From Planctomycetota bacterium (GTDB lineage Bacteria; Planctomycetota; UBA8742; UBA2392), in contig JAGQRI010000066.1 in assembly GCA_020425515.1 (NCBI GenBank), forward strand, positions 5,417-41,281: a stretch of 35,865 nucleotides of DNA, written 5' to 3'. Under the pieces are notes generated by a model. That model saw nothing but the letters and a program-made list of their open reading frames with translations. It was not told where the DNA came from and did not search any database. The position numbers and the translations under genes were made by a program. Shown one piece after another: positions 22,610 to 30,721 of the stretch (positions are counted from its first letter, which is position 1; every line of letters starts with the position of its first letter).

Positions 22610-22651
22610 CACCGCTGCGCGGTGACCCCGGCCTTTCGGCCGGGGTTCCTG
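22610..22651 (-). repeat. Right REP end of transposase unit
   Basis: The reverse complement of the left end with two base changes: one in the small loop (TGC for TTC) and one in the outer flank. It stands 13 bases after the acyl-CoA dehydrogenase stop on the minus strand and may act as that gene's transcription end. Confidence 0.85.
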
Positions 22652-22664
22652 CTGCTTCTCCGTG

Positions 22665-23819
22665 TTACTTCATCTCCCAGCGGCTGATTGTGAGGCGCTG
22701 GATTTCTGATGTGCCCTCTACGATCGTCATCAGTCTGGCCGCGCGGAAGAACTCCTCGACGCGGTATTCGCGCATGTAGCCGTAGCCGCCGTGGATCTGG
22801 ATTGCCGCGCTGGTTACGCGCTCGGCCATTTCGCTCGCGAACAGCTTCGCCTGCGCCGCCATCGAGATGAACCGGGGGTCGCTCAGTCCGTACTGCTCCT
22901 TCAGCCAGACGGCCTGCCAGACGAGCCCCTTGGCGGCGTTGAGCTCGGTAATCATGTCCGCGAGCTTGAAACCGATGCCCTGGAATTCCCAGATCTTCTG
23001 GCCGAACTGCTCGCGCTCGCCGGCGAAGCGCTTGGCACGCGTGTATGCGGCCTCCGCCAGCCCGAGGCACTGGGTGGCGACGCTGCAGCGTCCGGTGTTG
23101 AGCGTCACCAGCGCGACCTTGAAACCGGCGCCCTCTTCACCGAGCAGGTTCTCGGCCGGCACTTCACAGTCCTCGAAAATCAGCTCGGTCGTCGGGCTGG
23201 CGTGCACGCCCATCTTGTCCTCGACCGTCCCGACCTTGAACGGGCTGACGGCCTTGTCCACGAGGAACGCGCTGATCAGCGGGCGCCCGTCGTCTTTCTT
23301 GCCGGTTACGGCCCAGACGATCAGGTACTCCGCGACCGCGCCGTTGGTGATGTAGAGCTTGGTGCCGTTCAGCACCCACTTGTCGCCCTTCTTTTCGGCG
23401 GTCGTGCGCATGCCGGCGGGGTCGCTGCCGGCGCCCGGTTCGGTCAGCGCGAACGAGCCGAGTTTTTCGCCGCTCGCCAGCGGAGGCAGCCACTGCTTCT
23501 TCTGCTCGTCGGTCGCGAAGTTCATGATCGGCAGCGCGACCAGGCTGTTCTGCGCGCCGAGCGTCATGCTCAGGCTGATGCTGGTCTTGGCGATCTCGCC
23601 CTCGACAAGCAGGTACGCCAGGTAGTCCGCGCCGACGCCGCCGTATTCCTCGGGGATCACCAGCCCCATGAACCCGAGCTCGGCCATCTTCTTCGTGAGC
23701 TCCATCGGGAAGTCGTGGCTGGCCTCGAGCTGGATGGCCACCGGCTCGACCTCGGTCTTGCAGAAGTCCGCGGCGGCCTGCTGAAACATCGTCTGTTCTT
23801 CGGTGAGGGCAAAATCCAT
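22665..23819 (-). CDS. Acyl-CoA dehydrogenase
   Basis: The enzyme oxidises acyl-CoA to trans-2-enoyl-CoA with FAD and passes electrons to ETF. The 384 residues show the full family: ALTEPGAGSDPAG for substrate and FAD contacts, KLYITNG, the GFKVALVTLNTGR segment, REQFGQKIWEFQGI, QIHGGYGYM, and the catalytic Glu in VEGTSEIQR (E368), the site used by short-chain and butyryl-CoA type enzymes. Chain preference is likely short to medium, an inference from that residue position. AAGGA precedes the ATG. It is monocistronic; no ETF or enoyl-CoA hydratase gene is adjacent. Its 3' end meets the REP unit. Confidence 0.95.
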   Translation of the reverse strand: MDFALTEEQTMFQQAAADFCKTEVEPVAIQLEASHDFPMELTKKMAELGFMGLVIPEEYGGVGADYLAYLLVEGEIAKTSISLSMTLGAQNSLVALPIMNFATDEQKKQWLPPLASGEKLGSFALTEPGAGSDPAGMRTTAEKKGDKWVLNGTKLYITNGAVAEYLIVWAVTGKKDDGRPLISAFLVDKAVSPFKVGTVEDKMGVHASPTTELIFEDCEVPAENLLGEEGAGFKVALVTLNTGRCSVATQCLGLAEAAYTRAKRFAGEREQFGQKIWEFQGIGFKLADMITELNAAKGLVWQAVWLKEQYGLSDPRFISMAAQAKLFASEMAERVTSAAIQIHGGYGYMREYRVEEFFRAARLMTIVEGTSEIQRLTISRWEMK

Positions 23820-23911
23820 GGCGGTCCTTGGTTGGGTAATCAGCAGGTTTTAGGGCAAGCCCGCAGCGGGGCAACCGACTGCCGCTGAAAACGTCAAAAG
23901 CGCGGTTTGAA

Positions 23912-23939
23912 TTGACGTGACGATACGGTGACTTATGCT
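23912..23939 (+). promoter_or_regulatory. Sigma70-like promoter upstream of 23996-24928
   Basis: TTGACG (23912-23917) and TATGCT (23934-23939) are 16 bases apart. Transcription would start near 23946, giving a leader of about 50 bases with a ribosome site. Confidence 0.5.
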
Positions 23940-23951
23940 CATTTGCACATG

Positions 23952-23976
23952 GGTCCGGGTTTGCCGGGCCGTTTTT
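23952..23976 (+). terminator. Terminator-like hairpin in the 5' leader
   Basis: A 7-bp stem with one G-U wobble (23952-23958 with 23964-23970) is followed by GTTTTTG, just inside the predicted leader. It looks like a small intrinsic terminator and could act as an attenuator. Confidence 0.45.
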
Positions 23977-23995
23977 GTCGAGACAGGGGAAGCAC

Positions 23996-24928
23996 ATGAA
24001 ACGGATGCTGTTTACGGGTGCGCTGGCGCTCGTGCTTGGCCTGGGCCTGATTTCGCCCGTGACCGCGGACAAGACGGAAAGCAAGGGTGAGGCCGCGCCA
24101 GTGGCAGACAAAGTCCCCGCGCCGACCGAATTCAAGATCAACGACGGCAAGCTCGAGGGGCACAAGCGCCCCAATGACGTGCTGGTGAAGGCCATCAAGG
24201 CCGCCAAGGCCGGCGAAGCGGACACGCTCAAAGTCTGCTTCAATCCCAACAACCGCGACGGTCTCGACCAGGCGTCGTGGGGCGAAAAGGACGGCGACAA
24301 CGAACTCACCAACCTGCAGGCCATGACCCGCGTGCTGAAGAGCTATCCGGATGCCGGCGGGCTCGAGATGAAGCAGGGCAAGGACGGCAACTACGCGACG
24401 GTCGCGGTCAAGAACGGCGACGCGGTCAACCTCGTGCAGGTGCAGCGCCTCAAGAAGTGGGAAGATGAAGAAGGCAACGAAAGCTGGTACCTCACCAGCT
24501 ACATGGCTTCCAGCTACCGCATCGACTACAACGCCCCCGGGCTCAAGGAAATCCGCGACGCCATCGACAGCGGCGACATCGAGAAGATGAAGGAACACCT
24601 GGATATCTGGCAGACCCCGGCGCTGGACCTGATCACCGGCGTCGAGGAAGGCGTCGACGGCTACGCGCTGCTGATGAAGCGTTTCCAGAAGATCGGCAAG
24701 ACCGCCGAGAAGCCGATCATCCTCAAGCGCAACGGCATGTCGTCGCTCGCCTACTGGTTCCACAGTGAAACCGCGGACACCTTCCTGGTGCTGCAGTTCA
24801 ATGAACAGACCGACTGGAACACCAACAAGAAGTACACCAACGTCACCATCAGCATTTCCGACACCGCGGAGTTCCAGAAGGACCCGCTCGGCTACTTCAA
24901 GTCGTGGGTGGGCGACTGGAGCTACTAG
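23996..24928 (+). CDS. Secreted protein of unknown function
   Basis: The 310-residue product begins MKRMLF with a clear signal peptide ending near VTADK, then a charged linker rich in Lys, Glu and Pro. The body is mixed alpha/beta, with LKKWEDEEGNESWYLTSYMA, an acidic helix region around DAIDSGDIEKMKEHL and a final YFKSWVGDWSY. I do not recognise a domain. GGGGAAG before the ATG at 23996 decides this start over an in-frame ATG 21 bases upstream. It stands alone, with its own promoter and a strong terminator. Likely periplasmic or released. Confidence 0.8.
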   Translation: MKRMLFTGALALVLGLGLISPVTADKTESKGEAAPVADKVPAPTEFKINDGKLEGHKRPNDVLVKAIKAAKAGEADTLKVCFNPNNRDGLDQASWGEKDGDNELTNLQAMTRVLKSYPDAGGLEMKQGKDGNYATVAVKNGDAVNLVQVQRLKKWEDEEGNESWYLTSYMASSYRIDYNAPGLKEIRDAIDSGDIEKMKEHLDIWQTPALDLITGVEEGVDGYALLMKRFQKIGKTAEKPIILKRNGMSSLAYWFHSETADTFLVLQFNEQTDWNTNKKYTNVTISISDTAEFQKDPLGYFKSWVGDWSY

Positions 24929-24946
24929 GCCTGAACGCAATCAAAG

Positions 24947-24976
24947 AAGAGCCCGCCTTCCGGCGGGCTCTTTTCA
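24947..24976. terminator. Bidirectional terminator
   Basis: An 11-bp perfect stem (24947-24957 with 24962-24972) has T-rich sequence after it on the plus strand (CTCTTTTC) and TTCTTTG on the minus strand. It separates two convergent genes. Confidence 0.85.
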
Positions 24977-26002
24977 TTCCGGTTTGCGCGGCGCCGGCAG
25001 TTTCGGTTTTCCGGGCAGGGCCTTCGTGGCGGGTGTTTTGCGCTCGGGCAACTCGGGCGTCTTGGGTTTCTTGACCTTGGGTGCGATCACGATGCCGAGC
25101 AGGGCAAACAGCCAGCCGCCGCCGAGCGTCCACGCGCCCGGCCCCAGCGCCGCGATCGTGTCCGACGTGTTGATGTTGGGGATCGCGAACGCGGAAAGCT
25201 GCTCGCGGAACACGACGTAGATTGCGCCGAGTGCGAGCGCGGGCGACAGCATCGCCAGGATGCGCAGCCACCAGTGGCTCTTTCCCTTCCCGGCGCAACG
25301 CAACTCGTCGACGATCCCGTACAGCGCCAGCACCGGCACCAGGTACAGCGCGAACAGCGTCAGGGCCGAGTCCGGGTTGCCGTGGATGCCGGTCACCAGC
25401 GGCTGGTCGGCGTAGACGCCCGCCTGCACCATCGCCGCCGCCAGTTTGCCGCCGCTGAGGGGCAGCGTGAAGGCGGCAATCGCCTCGTCGAAGTCGGGCA
25501 GCCCCGGGTTGAACAGCGGCAGGAAGAACCCGACGATCATCGCCAGCGTGCCCAGCAGGAAGATAAAGTTCAGCCCGCGTTTTTTCGGCGCGTCGGGAAT
25601 GCTGCGTGTGCCGGGCGCCTTCGCGCCGCCTGGCAGCGATGGCGGCGGCTTCAGCCCCGTGGGTAGCTTCGCGCCCGGCAGCTTGCCCTTGGGCGGGGCC
25701 GGTGCGGCTTCAGCCTTCGGTTGCGGCTTTGCGCGCGGCGGCGGCTTGTCGCGCAGCTTGACGGTTTCGGAGTGTACCTGGTTCTGTTTCCGGGCCGGGC
25801 GGTCGGCGGGCAGGATCTTGGTCGAGCTCGCGCGGCGCTTGGGGCGCTGCACCTCGCGGGTGTCGTCGGCGAACGAAAGCCCGGAAAGGTCCGGCACCGT
25901 CATCGGTTCGCCGCAGACCTTGCACTTCACCCGTTTGCCGACATTGGAATCGGCAACGCGGTAGCCCTTGAGGCAGTGGGGGCAATTGAATTCGATCGGC
26001 AT
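24974..26002 (-). CDS. Zinc-ribbon and four-span membrane protein (paralogue 1)
   Basis: The 342-residue product begins with a zinc ribbon (CPHC at residues 8-11 and CKVC at 27-30) that resembles MJ0042-type fingers. A long Pro/Lys/Ala-rich disordered linker follows (about 45-140) and then four hydrophobic spans beginning with FIFLLGTLAMIVGFFLPLF. The segment LYLVPVLALYGIVDEL and the motif KSHWWLRIL recur in two neighbours, at 26052-27068 and 27619-28389, so the three are duplicates. The ribbon is probably cytoplasmic. No ligand is known. It is last in a minus-strand run of four genes. Confidence 0.82.
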   Translation of the reverse strand: MPIEFNCPHCLKGYRVADSNVGKRVKCKVCGEPMTVPDLSGLSFADDTREVQRPKRRASSTKILPADRPARKQNQVHSETVKLRDKPPPRAKPQPKAEAAPAPPKGKLPGAKLPTGLKPPPSLPGGAKAPGTRSIPDAPKKRGLNFIFLLGTLAMIVGFFLPLFNPGLPDFDEAIAAFTLPLSGGKLAAAMVQAGVYADQPLVTGIHGNPDSALTLFALYLVPVLALYGIVDELRCAGKGKSHWWLRILAMLSPALALGAIYVVFREQLSAFAIPNINTSDTIAALGPGAWTLGGGWLFALLGIVIAPKVKKPKTPELPERKTPATKALPGKPKLPAPRKPE

Positions 26003-26051
26003 GGTGTGAACCGGCTTCCATTATCCAGATTCCGCCGGTTTTTGCCATCGA

Positions 26052-27068
26052 TCAGGCGGGAGGTTGTCCGGGCCTTGGCACAGGTCGATTAATGCCTGGT
26101 TTGCCGGGAAGACGCGGGTTCCCCTGCCGTCGCGGGCCGGCTGCGGGGCGCGCGGGCAATGCGGGCTTGAGCCCGGGCTGGCGGGGCGCTGACGGCGGTC
26201 GCGGGCCACCCCTGAACTCGCGCGACCAGTCGTCCAGCTCGGGTTTTGGCGAGGTAAAAATGCTGACGAAAGATACGACGGCGCCAAGGCAAACGACCCA
26301 GAATCCGATCCCCACGACGTCGAGACTGCCGCCCGAGCCCGAGCTGGAGCTGGAACCGGACGAGCCCGGCCCGCCAAAAAGTTCAGCCACGTGCGCAAAA
26401 GCCACGATGATTACGATAAACGCAATCACAGGGGAGAGAGTGTTCAGGATCCGCAGCCACCAGCGGTTTTGCCCTTTCTTCGATGAAGTCAGTTCGTCGG
26501 CCAAGGTCAGCAGCGCCAGGATTGGTATCAGCAGCAGCGCATACAGCGAGCGAAAGCCGGCGATGATCGCATCCAATTCGGCCAGTTCACGGTCAATCTT
26601 GTCTTCCGGCATGCTTCGCGACCGCATTTGGGATGCGGCCTGGCTGCGGGCTTCACTGAGTTTACTGTTCAACACAAAGGGCAGCTCAAAGCCCGAGATA
26701 TAGCTGCCGAACTCTTCCTTCACCGAGGCGGGTGTATAGTCGGGCCAGGATATCCAGGGCAGGATCATCCCGACTATCGACATGAATGCCGAAATCAGCA
26801 GCACTACGTTCAGCTTCCTATGGAGCGGCTTGCCCGATACCGGCGCCTGCGCGCCGTAAGGACGGGCATTGGAGGCCGGCCGCGTCGGTGCGGCGGCAGG
26901 TTCAGTGCTGGCCATTGGGTGCGCCGGCACACCTGGCTGCGGCCCGACTTTTTGACCCGGTACGGTGATGCGCGCGCCGCAGCCCTTGCACATCGTGCGC
27001 TTGCCCGCGTGTGCATCCGCCACGTTGTAGTGGTAGCCGCATTCAGGGCAGTTGAATTCGATGGGCAT
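26052..27068 (-). CDS. Zinc-ribbon and four-span membrane protein (paralogue 2)
   Basis: The 338-residue product has the same plan as its neighbours: MPIEFNCPECGYHYNVADAH with a second CKGC pair, a short linker, span 1 (VVLLISAFMSIVGMILPW), a loop with ELPFVLN, then LYALLLIPILALLTLADEL and KGQNRWWLRILNTLSP, and two further spans. It differs by a Pro/Arg-rich tail of about 65 residues after the last span. It begins 70 bases after bcp and lies 49 bases before paralogue 1. Function unknown; the conserved loop and RWWLR motif suggest a shared structural core. Confidence 0.82.
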   Translation of the reverse strand: MPIEFNCPECGYHYNVADAHAGKRTMCKGCGARITVPGQKVGPQPGVPAHPMASTEPAAAPTRPASNARPYGAQAPVSGKPLHRKLNVVLLISAFMSIVGMILPWISWPDYTPASVKEEFGSYISGFELPFVLNSKLSEARSQAASQMRSRSMPEDKIDRELAELDAIIAGFRSLYALLLIPILALLTLADELTSSKKGQNRWWLRILNTLSPVIAFIVIIVAFAHVAELFGGPGSSGSSSSSGSGGSLDVVGIGFWVVCLGAVVSFVSIFTSPKPELDDWSREFRGGPRPPSAPRQPGLKPALPARPAAGPRRQGNPRLPGKPGINRPVPRPGQPPA

Positions 27069-27138
27069 GATATTTCCCGTTTTGCAGAAACGGGATTATC
27101 GCGACCGAAGCTGCGAATCGCAACCGCGGAGGCGCGGG

Positions 27139-27603
27139 CTATTTCAGCTCGTTCAGCGCTTCGAGCACCTTGTCGGCGTGCCCGTCGACGCGCACTTTGG
27201 ACCAGATCTTCGCGAGCTTGCCGTTCGGGGCGATCAGGTAGGTGCTGCGGATGATCCCCTGTACGGTGCGCCCGTACATCTTCTTTTCGCCGTAGCAGCC
27301 GTACTTGGTGGTGACGGCCTTGTCTTCGTCGCTGAGCAGCGGAATCTTCAGTTTGTGCTTCTGCTCGAATTTCTTCTGGGCTTCGACTTTGTCCGGGCTG
27401 ATGCCCAGCACCACGGCGCCGGATTTCTCGAATTTCTTCACCAGTCCCGTGAAGGCGATCGCTTCCTTGGTGCAGCCGCTGGTGTTGGCCCGCGGGTAGG
27501 CGAACAGCACCACCCACTTGCCCTTATAGTCGGACAGCTTGTGCTTGTTGCCGTCCTGGTCAGCCAGGTTGAATGCCGGGGCTTTGTCGCCTTCCTTCAG
27601 CAC
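27139..27603 (-). CDS. bcp: Thiol peroxidase of the Bcp/PrxQ family
   Basis: Peroxiredoxins of this type reduce H2O2 and organic hydroperoxides. The 154 residues show the peroxidatic motif YPRANTSGCTKEA with C44, and KWVVLFAYP before it. The resolving Cys usually five residues later is absent (Ile at 49); another Cys lies at 103, so the enzyme may work as a 1-Cys type or use C103. It starts at GTG with GGAG about ten bases upstream. It sits between two zinc-ribbon membrane genes, 15 bases after one and 70 before the next, and is probably co-transcribed with them. Confidence 0.93.
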   Translation of the reverse strand: MLKEGDKAPAFNLADQDGNKHKLSDYKGKWVVLFAYPRANTSGCTKEAIAFTGLVKKFEKSGAVVLGISPDKVEAQKKFEQKHKLKIPLLSDEDKAVTTKYGCYGEKKMYGRTVQGIIRSTYLIAPNGKLAKIWSKVRVDGHADKVLEALNELK

Positions 27604-27618
27604 GTGTGACTCCGTTTT

Positions 27619-28389
27619 TTAGGTTCGCAGGTCGGTATTATAGCGCAGACGAAAGAAGAAAACGCTGACTAGTGCAAGAACCGAGCCGCATGCGGATACG
27701 AGGATTCCGATCCCGCCTGCGACAGGTTCAGACGGTCCGGGGCTCTTCCTGGCATATGGCGCGTCGGGAATTGTCTGAAACATTACGTAGATAAGGACGA
27801 AGGCAACTGGCAGGCTGAATGCAAAGGCCACCCGCAACCACCACCTATTCTTCGCATTCCTGGCCGAGACGATATCTTCGACCAGTAGTAGCAAGGCGAG
27901 GAAGGGGATCAGATACAAAACATACAAGGACCTGAAAGCCCGTACGGCAGCCAGCATCGGTTCCTCCGGGACCGCATCCCGAGTCAGCCTTCGCTTCTCA
28001 TTAGCTTCTTTGAACTCCTTCGCGCGCTGGTCAATCAATTCGTTGAGTTTGAACGGAACGGTAAACCCGGTCAGTTCGTAGCTGGACTGATCTGCCCGTA
28101 TGTCTTGCGGCACGCTGAGCCAGGGCAGGAAGTACCCGACGAAGGTCAACGCGATGGCCAACACAAACACATAGTTCACACGTCGCGGAAAGGCCCAGCG
28201 TTCCCGGGTCAGTCGATAAGGCTTTCTTTGGTCGGTTTCGGCCGGACTTGATTCGTCGGCTATCACCTCGTCGATGTCGGGTACAGGCACTTCCTCGCCG
28301 CATGACTGACATCGTACGGTGCAACCGGCTTGAGTCTTCTCGACACTCTGCTCGGCTTCACAGTGAGGGCAAGTGAACGTTATGGCCAT
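27619..28389 (-). CDS. Zinc-ribbon and four-span membrane protein (paralogue 3)
   Basis: The 256-residue product is the shortest of the three paralogues. It has CPHC (residues 7-10) and CQSC (27-30), a short acidic linker, a first span with VLAIALTFVGYFLPWLS, the loop with GFTVPFKLNELI, then LYVLYLIPFLALLLLVEDI, the motif KNRWWLRVAF, and two last spans. It lacks the long low-complexity linkers of the others. AGGA lies about five bases before the ATG. It heads the four-gene run and is divergent from lepB. Confidence 0.82.
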   Translation of the reverse strand: MAITFTCPHCEAEQSVEKTQAGCTVRCQSCGEEVPVPDIDEVIADESSPAETDQRKPYRLTRERWAFPRRVNYVFVLAIALTFVGYFLPWLSVPQDIRADQSSYELTGFTVPFKLNELIDQRAKEFKEANEKRRLTRDAVPEEPMLAAVRAFRSLYVLYLIPFLALLLLVEDIVSARNAKNRWWLRVAFAFSLPVAFVLIYVMFQTIPDAPYARKSPGPSEPVAGGIGILVSACGSVLALVSVFFFRLRYNTDLRT

Positions 28390-28504
28390 ATCATTCCTGA
28401 AACTCAGGTTTGCCGATGTTGTTAGTTTGGAAAGGCAATTCGGTCAATGAGTTCCCTTCTTGCCGCTGCACCGGCAACCAACTAGCTTGCAGGCGGTAGA
28501 AGCA

Positions 28505-30529
28505 ATGACTGACACCCACATCAAGGCCGCGCCCGCCAAGGGCTACGCGAAACTGAAACCGGAGCTGCGCCGGCGAATTGCTGATGCGTCCGCGCTGGTT
28601 GCGTTCATCGCGACCGTGGCTGCTCTGTTCAGCGGCGCGAAACTGGAGGGCGTGTGGCTGCGCCTGCCGCTGCTGGGGGCGCTCGTGCTGCTGATCCCGG
28701 GCGCCTGGTTCGTGCACCGCAAGCTGGCGCAGAAGACCTCGCCGATCCTCGCGGGCGGCGTGGGCGTGGCGCTCGCCGGCGTCGGGTTGCTGGCGGCGGC
28801 GCTGCTCAAGGCGAGCGGCTGGACCGCCCTGGCCGGTCTGCTGGCGATCTTCGCGGCGTGGGCCTTGCGCGGCGCCGTGGACCGCGCCGTGATCCGCGGG
28901 CGCGACATCAAGACCGGCGACGTCGGCTTCGCAAGCTGGCTGTTCTCGCAGACCGAGAGCCTGGCCGCAGCGCTGGTGCTGGTGCTGCTGGTCTGGCACT
29001 TCGGGCTGGAGGCGTTCCGCATCCCGTCCGGCTCGATGGCGCCGACGCTGCTCGGCGACCCCGTGACCGGCGACCGCGTGCTGGTCGACAAGTTCGTCTA
29101 CGACTACCGCAACCCCGAGCGCTGGGAGCCGGTGGTCTTCCGCTACCCCCTGCGCCGCACCGACCCGTACGTAAAGCGCTGCATCGCCCTGCCCGGCGAG
29201 CAGGTGCTGATCGCGGAAGGCGACGTCTACGTGCGCAAGGTCGGCAGCGGCAAGATCGAGCTGCTGCGCAAGACGCCGGCCGCGCGCGAAGTGCTGTGGC
29301 TGCCGCTCGTGACCGAGCTGGAAAGCAACACACAGTGGGTGAAGAACTTCAAGCGCGACGGCGACGTGGATTACAAGGACGGAGTGATCACCCTGCGCAA
29401 GCGCGCGTCGGCGATCTTTCCGCGCGGCGAGACTGACGAGGAACCGGGCGACGTCACGGACCACGACGCCAGCTTCGGCGCAACCGAGACGCCCAAGAAC
29501 CGCTACAACCAGCACATCGTAGGCGACCTGCGCATCCGCGCCGAGGTCACGCTGGACGACAACGGCGAGTGCTCCATCACGCTGGTGCGCGATGAGGACA
29601 GCTACACGCTTGAACTGCGCCCCGCGGCCGGCGGCTGCAAGTTGGTGCACAGCGCCGGCGAAGACGTCTTCGAGCCGATGGCGACCGACGACATCAGCGC
29701 CATCGAGATGGGCGCGGGCAGCGCGCGCGAGGTCTGGTTTTCGCTGGCCGACGGCGTGCTGCGCGTGAGCATCGACGGCGAACTGAAGACCGAGGTCGAA
29801 GTCGGCACGCCGTTGCTTGACCAGCTGATTGCGCGCGACAAACAGAAAACGATCGACCTGGCCGGTACCGAAGCATTGGCGCTGGCCCGCGCGGAACCGG
29901 CCGGCGGCAGGCACGGGCGTATCGAGCTGCGCTCGGGCGAAGAGAGCGGCGCGGAGGTGCACGTGCTCGGCATTGAGCGCGACATCTACTACATCGGGCG
30001 GACGCTCGAGGATGAGCAGGGCGAGACCGAGCTGCCGTTCCAGGTCAGCATGGCCGACGACCAGTACTTTGTGCTGGGCGACAACTCGCCGGGCAGCGCC
30101 GACTGCCGTTTCTGGACGCGCATCACCCTGTTCATGAAAGACGGCACACAGGTCACCGGCAGCATGGACCAGCCGGCCAACCCGGAACTCGTGGGGCTGC
30201 TGGCGAAGGCGGGCGATGAAAATGAAATGTTCAGCGCCTATCACCTGCTGTTCCGGCTGGCGCACTTCACCCCCATTGAGCGCGGCGACACCCCCGGCGA
30301 CGACGGCAGCATCATCAAGAAAGTCGAAAAGCTGCTGAACGAAGCAGCGACCAAGCAGGGGCGCGCCGCGGTCGACTTCAACATTGACGGCGGCGGCCAC
30401 GTGCGCGTCACGCTGTCCGAGATCGACCGCATCCAGGTGCAATCCGAGCCCTTCGTCGAGCGCAAGCTGTTTGTAGGTCGCCCTTTCGCGGTCTTCCTGT
30501 CCCCGCGCGGCATGAAACTGATTGACTGA
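28505..30529 (+). CDS. lepB: Giant signal peptidase I
   Basis: Signal peptidase I cleaves Sec and Tat signal peptides at the outer face of the inner membrane. Catalytic Ser 177 lies in IPSGSMAPTL and the Lys base K224 in YVKRCIALPGE; the third motif GDNSPGSADCRFW begins near 525. At 674 residues it is more than twice the E. coli enzyme in length. The N-terminus has several hydrophobic spans before the Ser (typical enzymes have one or two). Between Lys and GDNS about 300 residues are inserted, with strands recalling a jelly-roll. A tail of about 135 residues follows the GDNSP box. The start at 28505 is chosen over an upstream in-frame ATG because that region is polar leader sequence. Large inserts are known in planctomycete enzymes. 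Confidence 0.92.
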   Translation: MTDTHIKAAPAKGYAKLKPELRRRIADASALVAFIATVAALFSGAKLEGVWLRLPLLGALVLLIPGAWFVHRKLAQKTSPILAGGVGVALAGVGLLAAALLKASGWTALAGLLAIFAAWALRGAVDRAVIRGRDIKTGDVGFASWLFSQTESLAAALVLVLLVWHFGLEAFRIPSGSMAPTLLGDPVTGDRVLVDKFVYDYRNPERWEPVVFRYPLRRTDPYVKRCIALPGEQVLIAEGDVYVRKVGSGKIELLRKTPAAREVLWLPLVTELESNTQWVKNFKRDGDVDYKDGVITLRKRASAIFPRGETDEEPGDVTDHDASFGATETPKNRYNQHIVGDLRIRAEVTLDDNGECSITLVRDEDSYTLELRPAAGGCKLVHSAGEDVFEPMATDDISAIEMGAGSAREVWFSLADGVLRVSIDGELKTEVEVGTPLLDQLIARDKQKTIDLAGTEALALARAEPAGGRHGRIELRSGEESGAEVHVLGIERDIYYIGRTLEDEQGETELPFQVSMADDQYFVLGDNSPGSADCRFWTRITLFMKDGTQVTGSMDQPANPELVGLLAKAGDENEMFSAYHLLFRLAHFTPIERGDTPGDDGSIIKKVEKLLNEAATKQGRAAVDFNIDGGGHVRVTLSEIDRIQVQSEPFVERKLFVGRPFAVFLSPRGMKLID

Positions 30530-30721
30530 CGCACTCGCGTCGACTTTGCCCCTTCGTGTGAAGGAAATTTTTAATCACGAAAGCACCAACGCACGGAAAG
30601 CATGGCTGGTTTGGCGCTTTCGTGTTTTCGTGGTTCATGCCAACGGCCCCCAACCCCGGGCTTGCTTTGGGCGTTGAATAGGTCAACATGGGCTTTCCCT
30701 GATCGATCCCCGGACTTGACG

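Larger units (their letters stand above)
22034..22651 (+). mobile_element. REP-associated tyrosine transposase unit with 42-bp inverted ends
   Basis: A 618-bp unit carries one transposase gene between two near-identical inverted copies of a 42-base double hairpin (22034-22075 and 22610-22651; two mismatches). It is inserted cleanly in the gap between two convergent genes, starting two bases after one stop codon and ending 13 bases before the other. The layout matches RAYT genes bracketed by REP palindromes. I cannot see a target-site duplication. Confidence 0.85.

Noticed and set aside
23164-24324. 386-residue minus-strand frame across the acyl-CoA dehydrogenase gene start
   Set aside because: It overlaps the dehydrogenase in another frame and the leader of the next gene; the product is Arg-rich with no domain.
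28391-30442. 683-residue minus-strand frame opposite lepB
   Set aside because: It is antisense to a gene with clear catalytic motifs. Its product is low-complexity Arg, Ala, Val, His and Gln, typical of shadows in GC-rich codons.
30576-30624. Inverted repeat CACGAAAGC/GCTTTCGTG before the sugar-dehydrogenase-like gene
   Set aside because: Nine-base arms over a 31-base loop with no T-run or nearby gene end; too weak to call as a terminator or operator. The rest of this 190-base gap shows nothing more.
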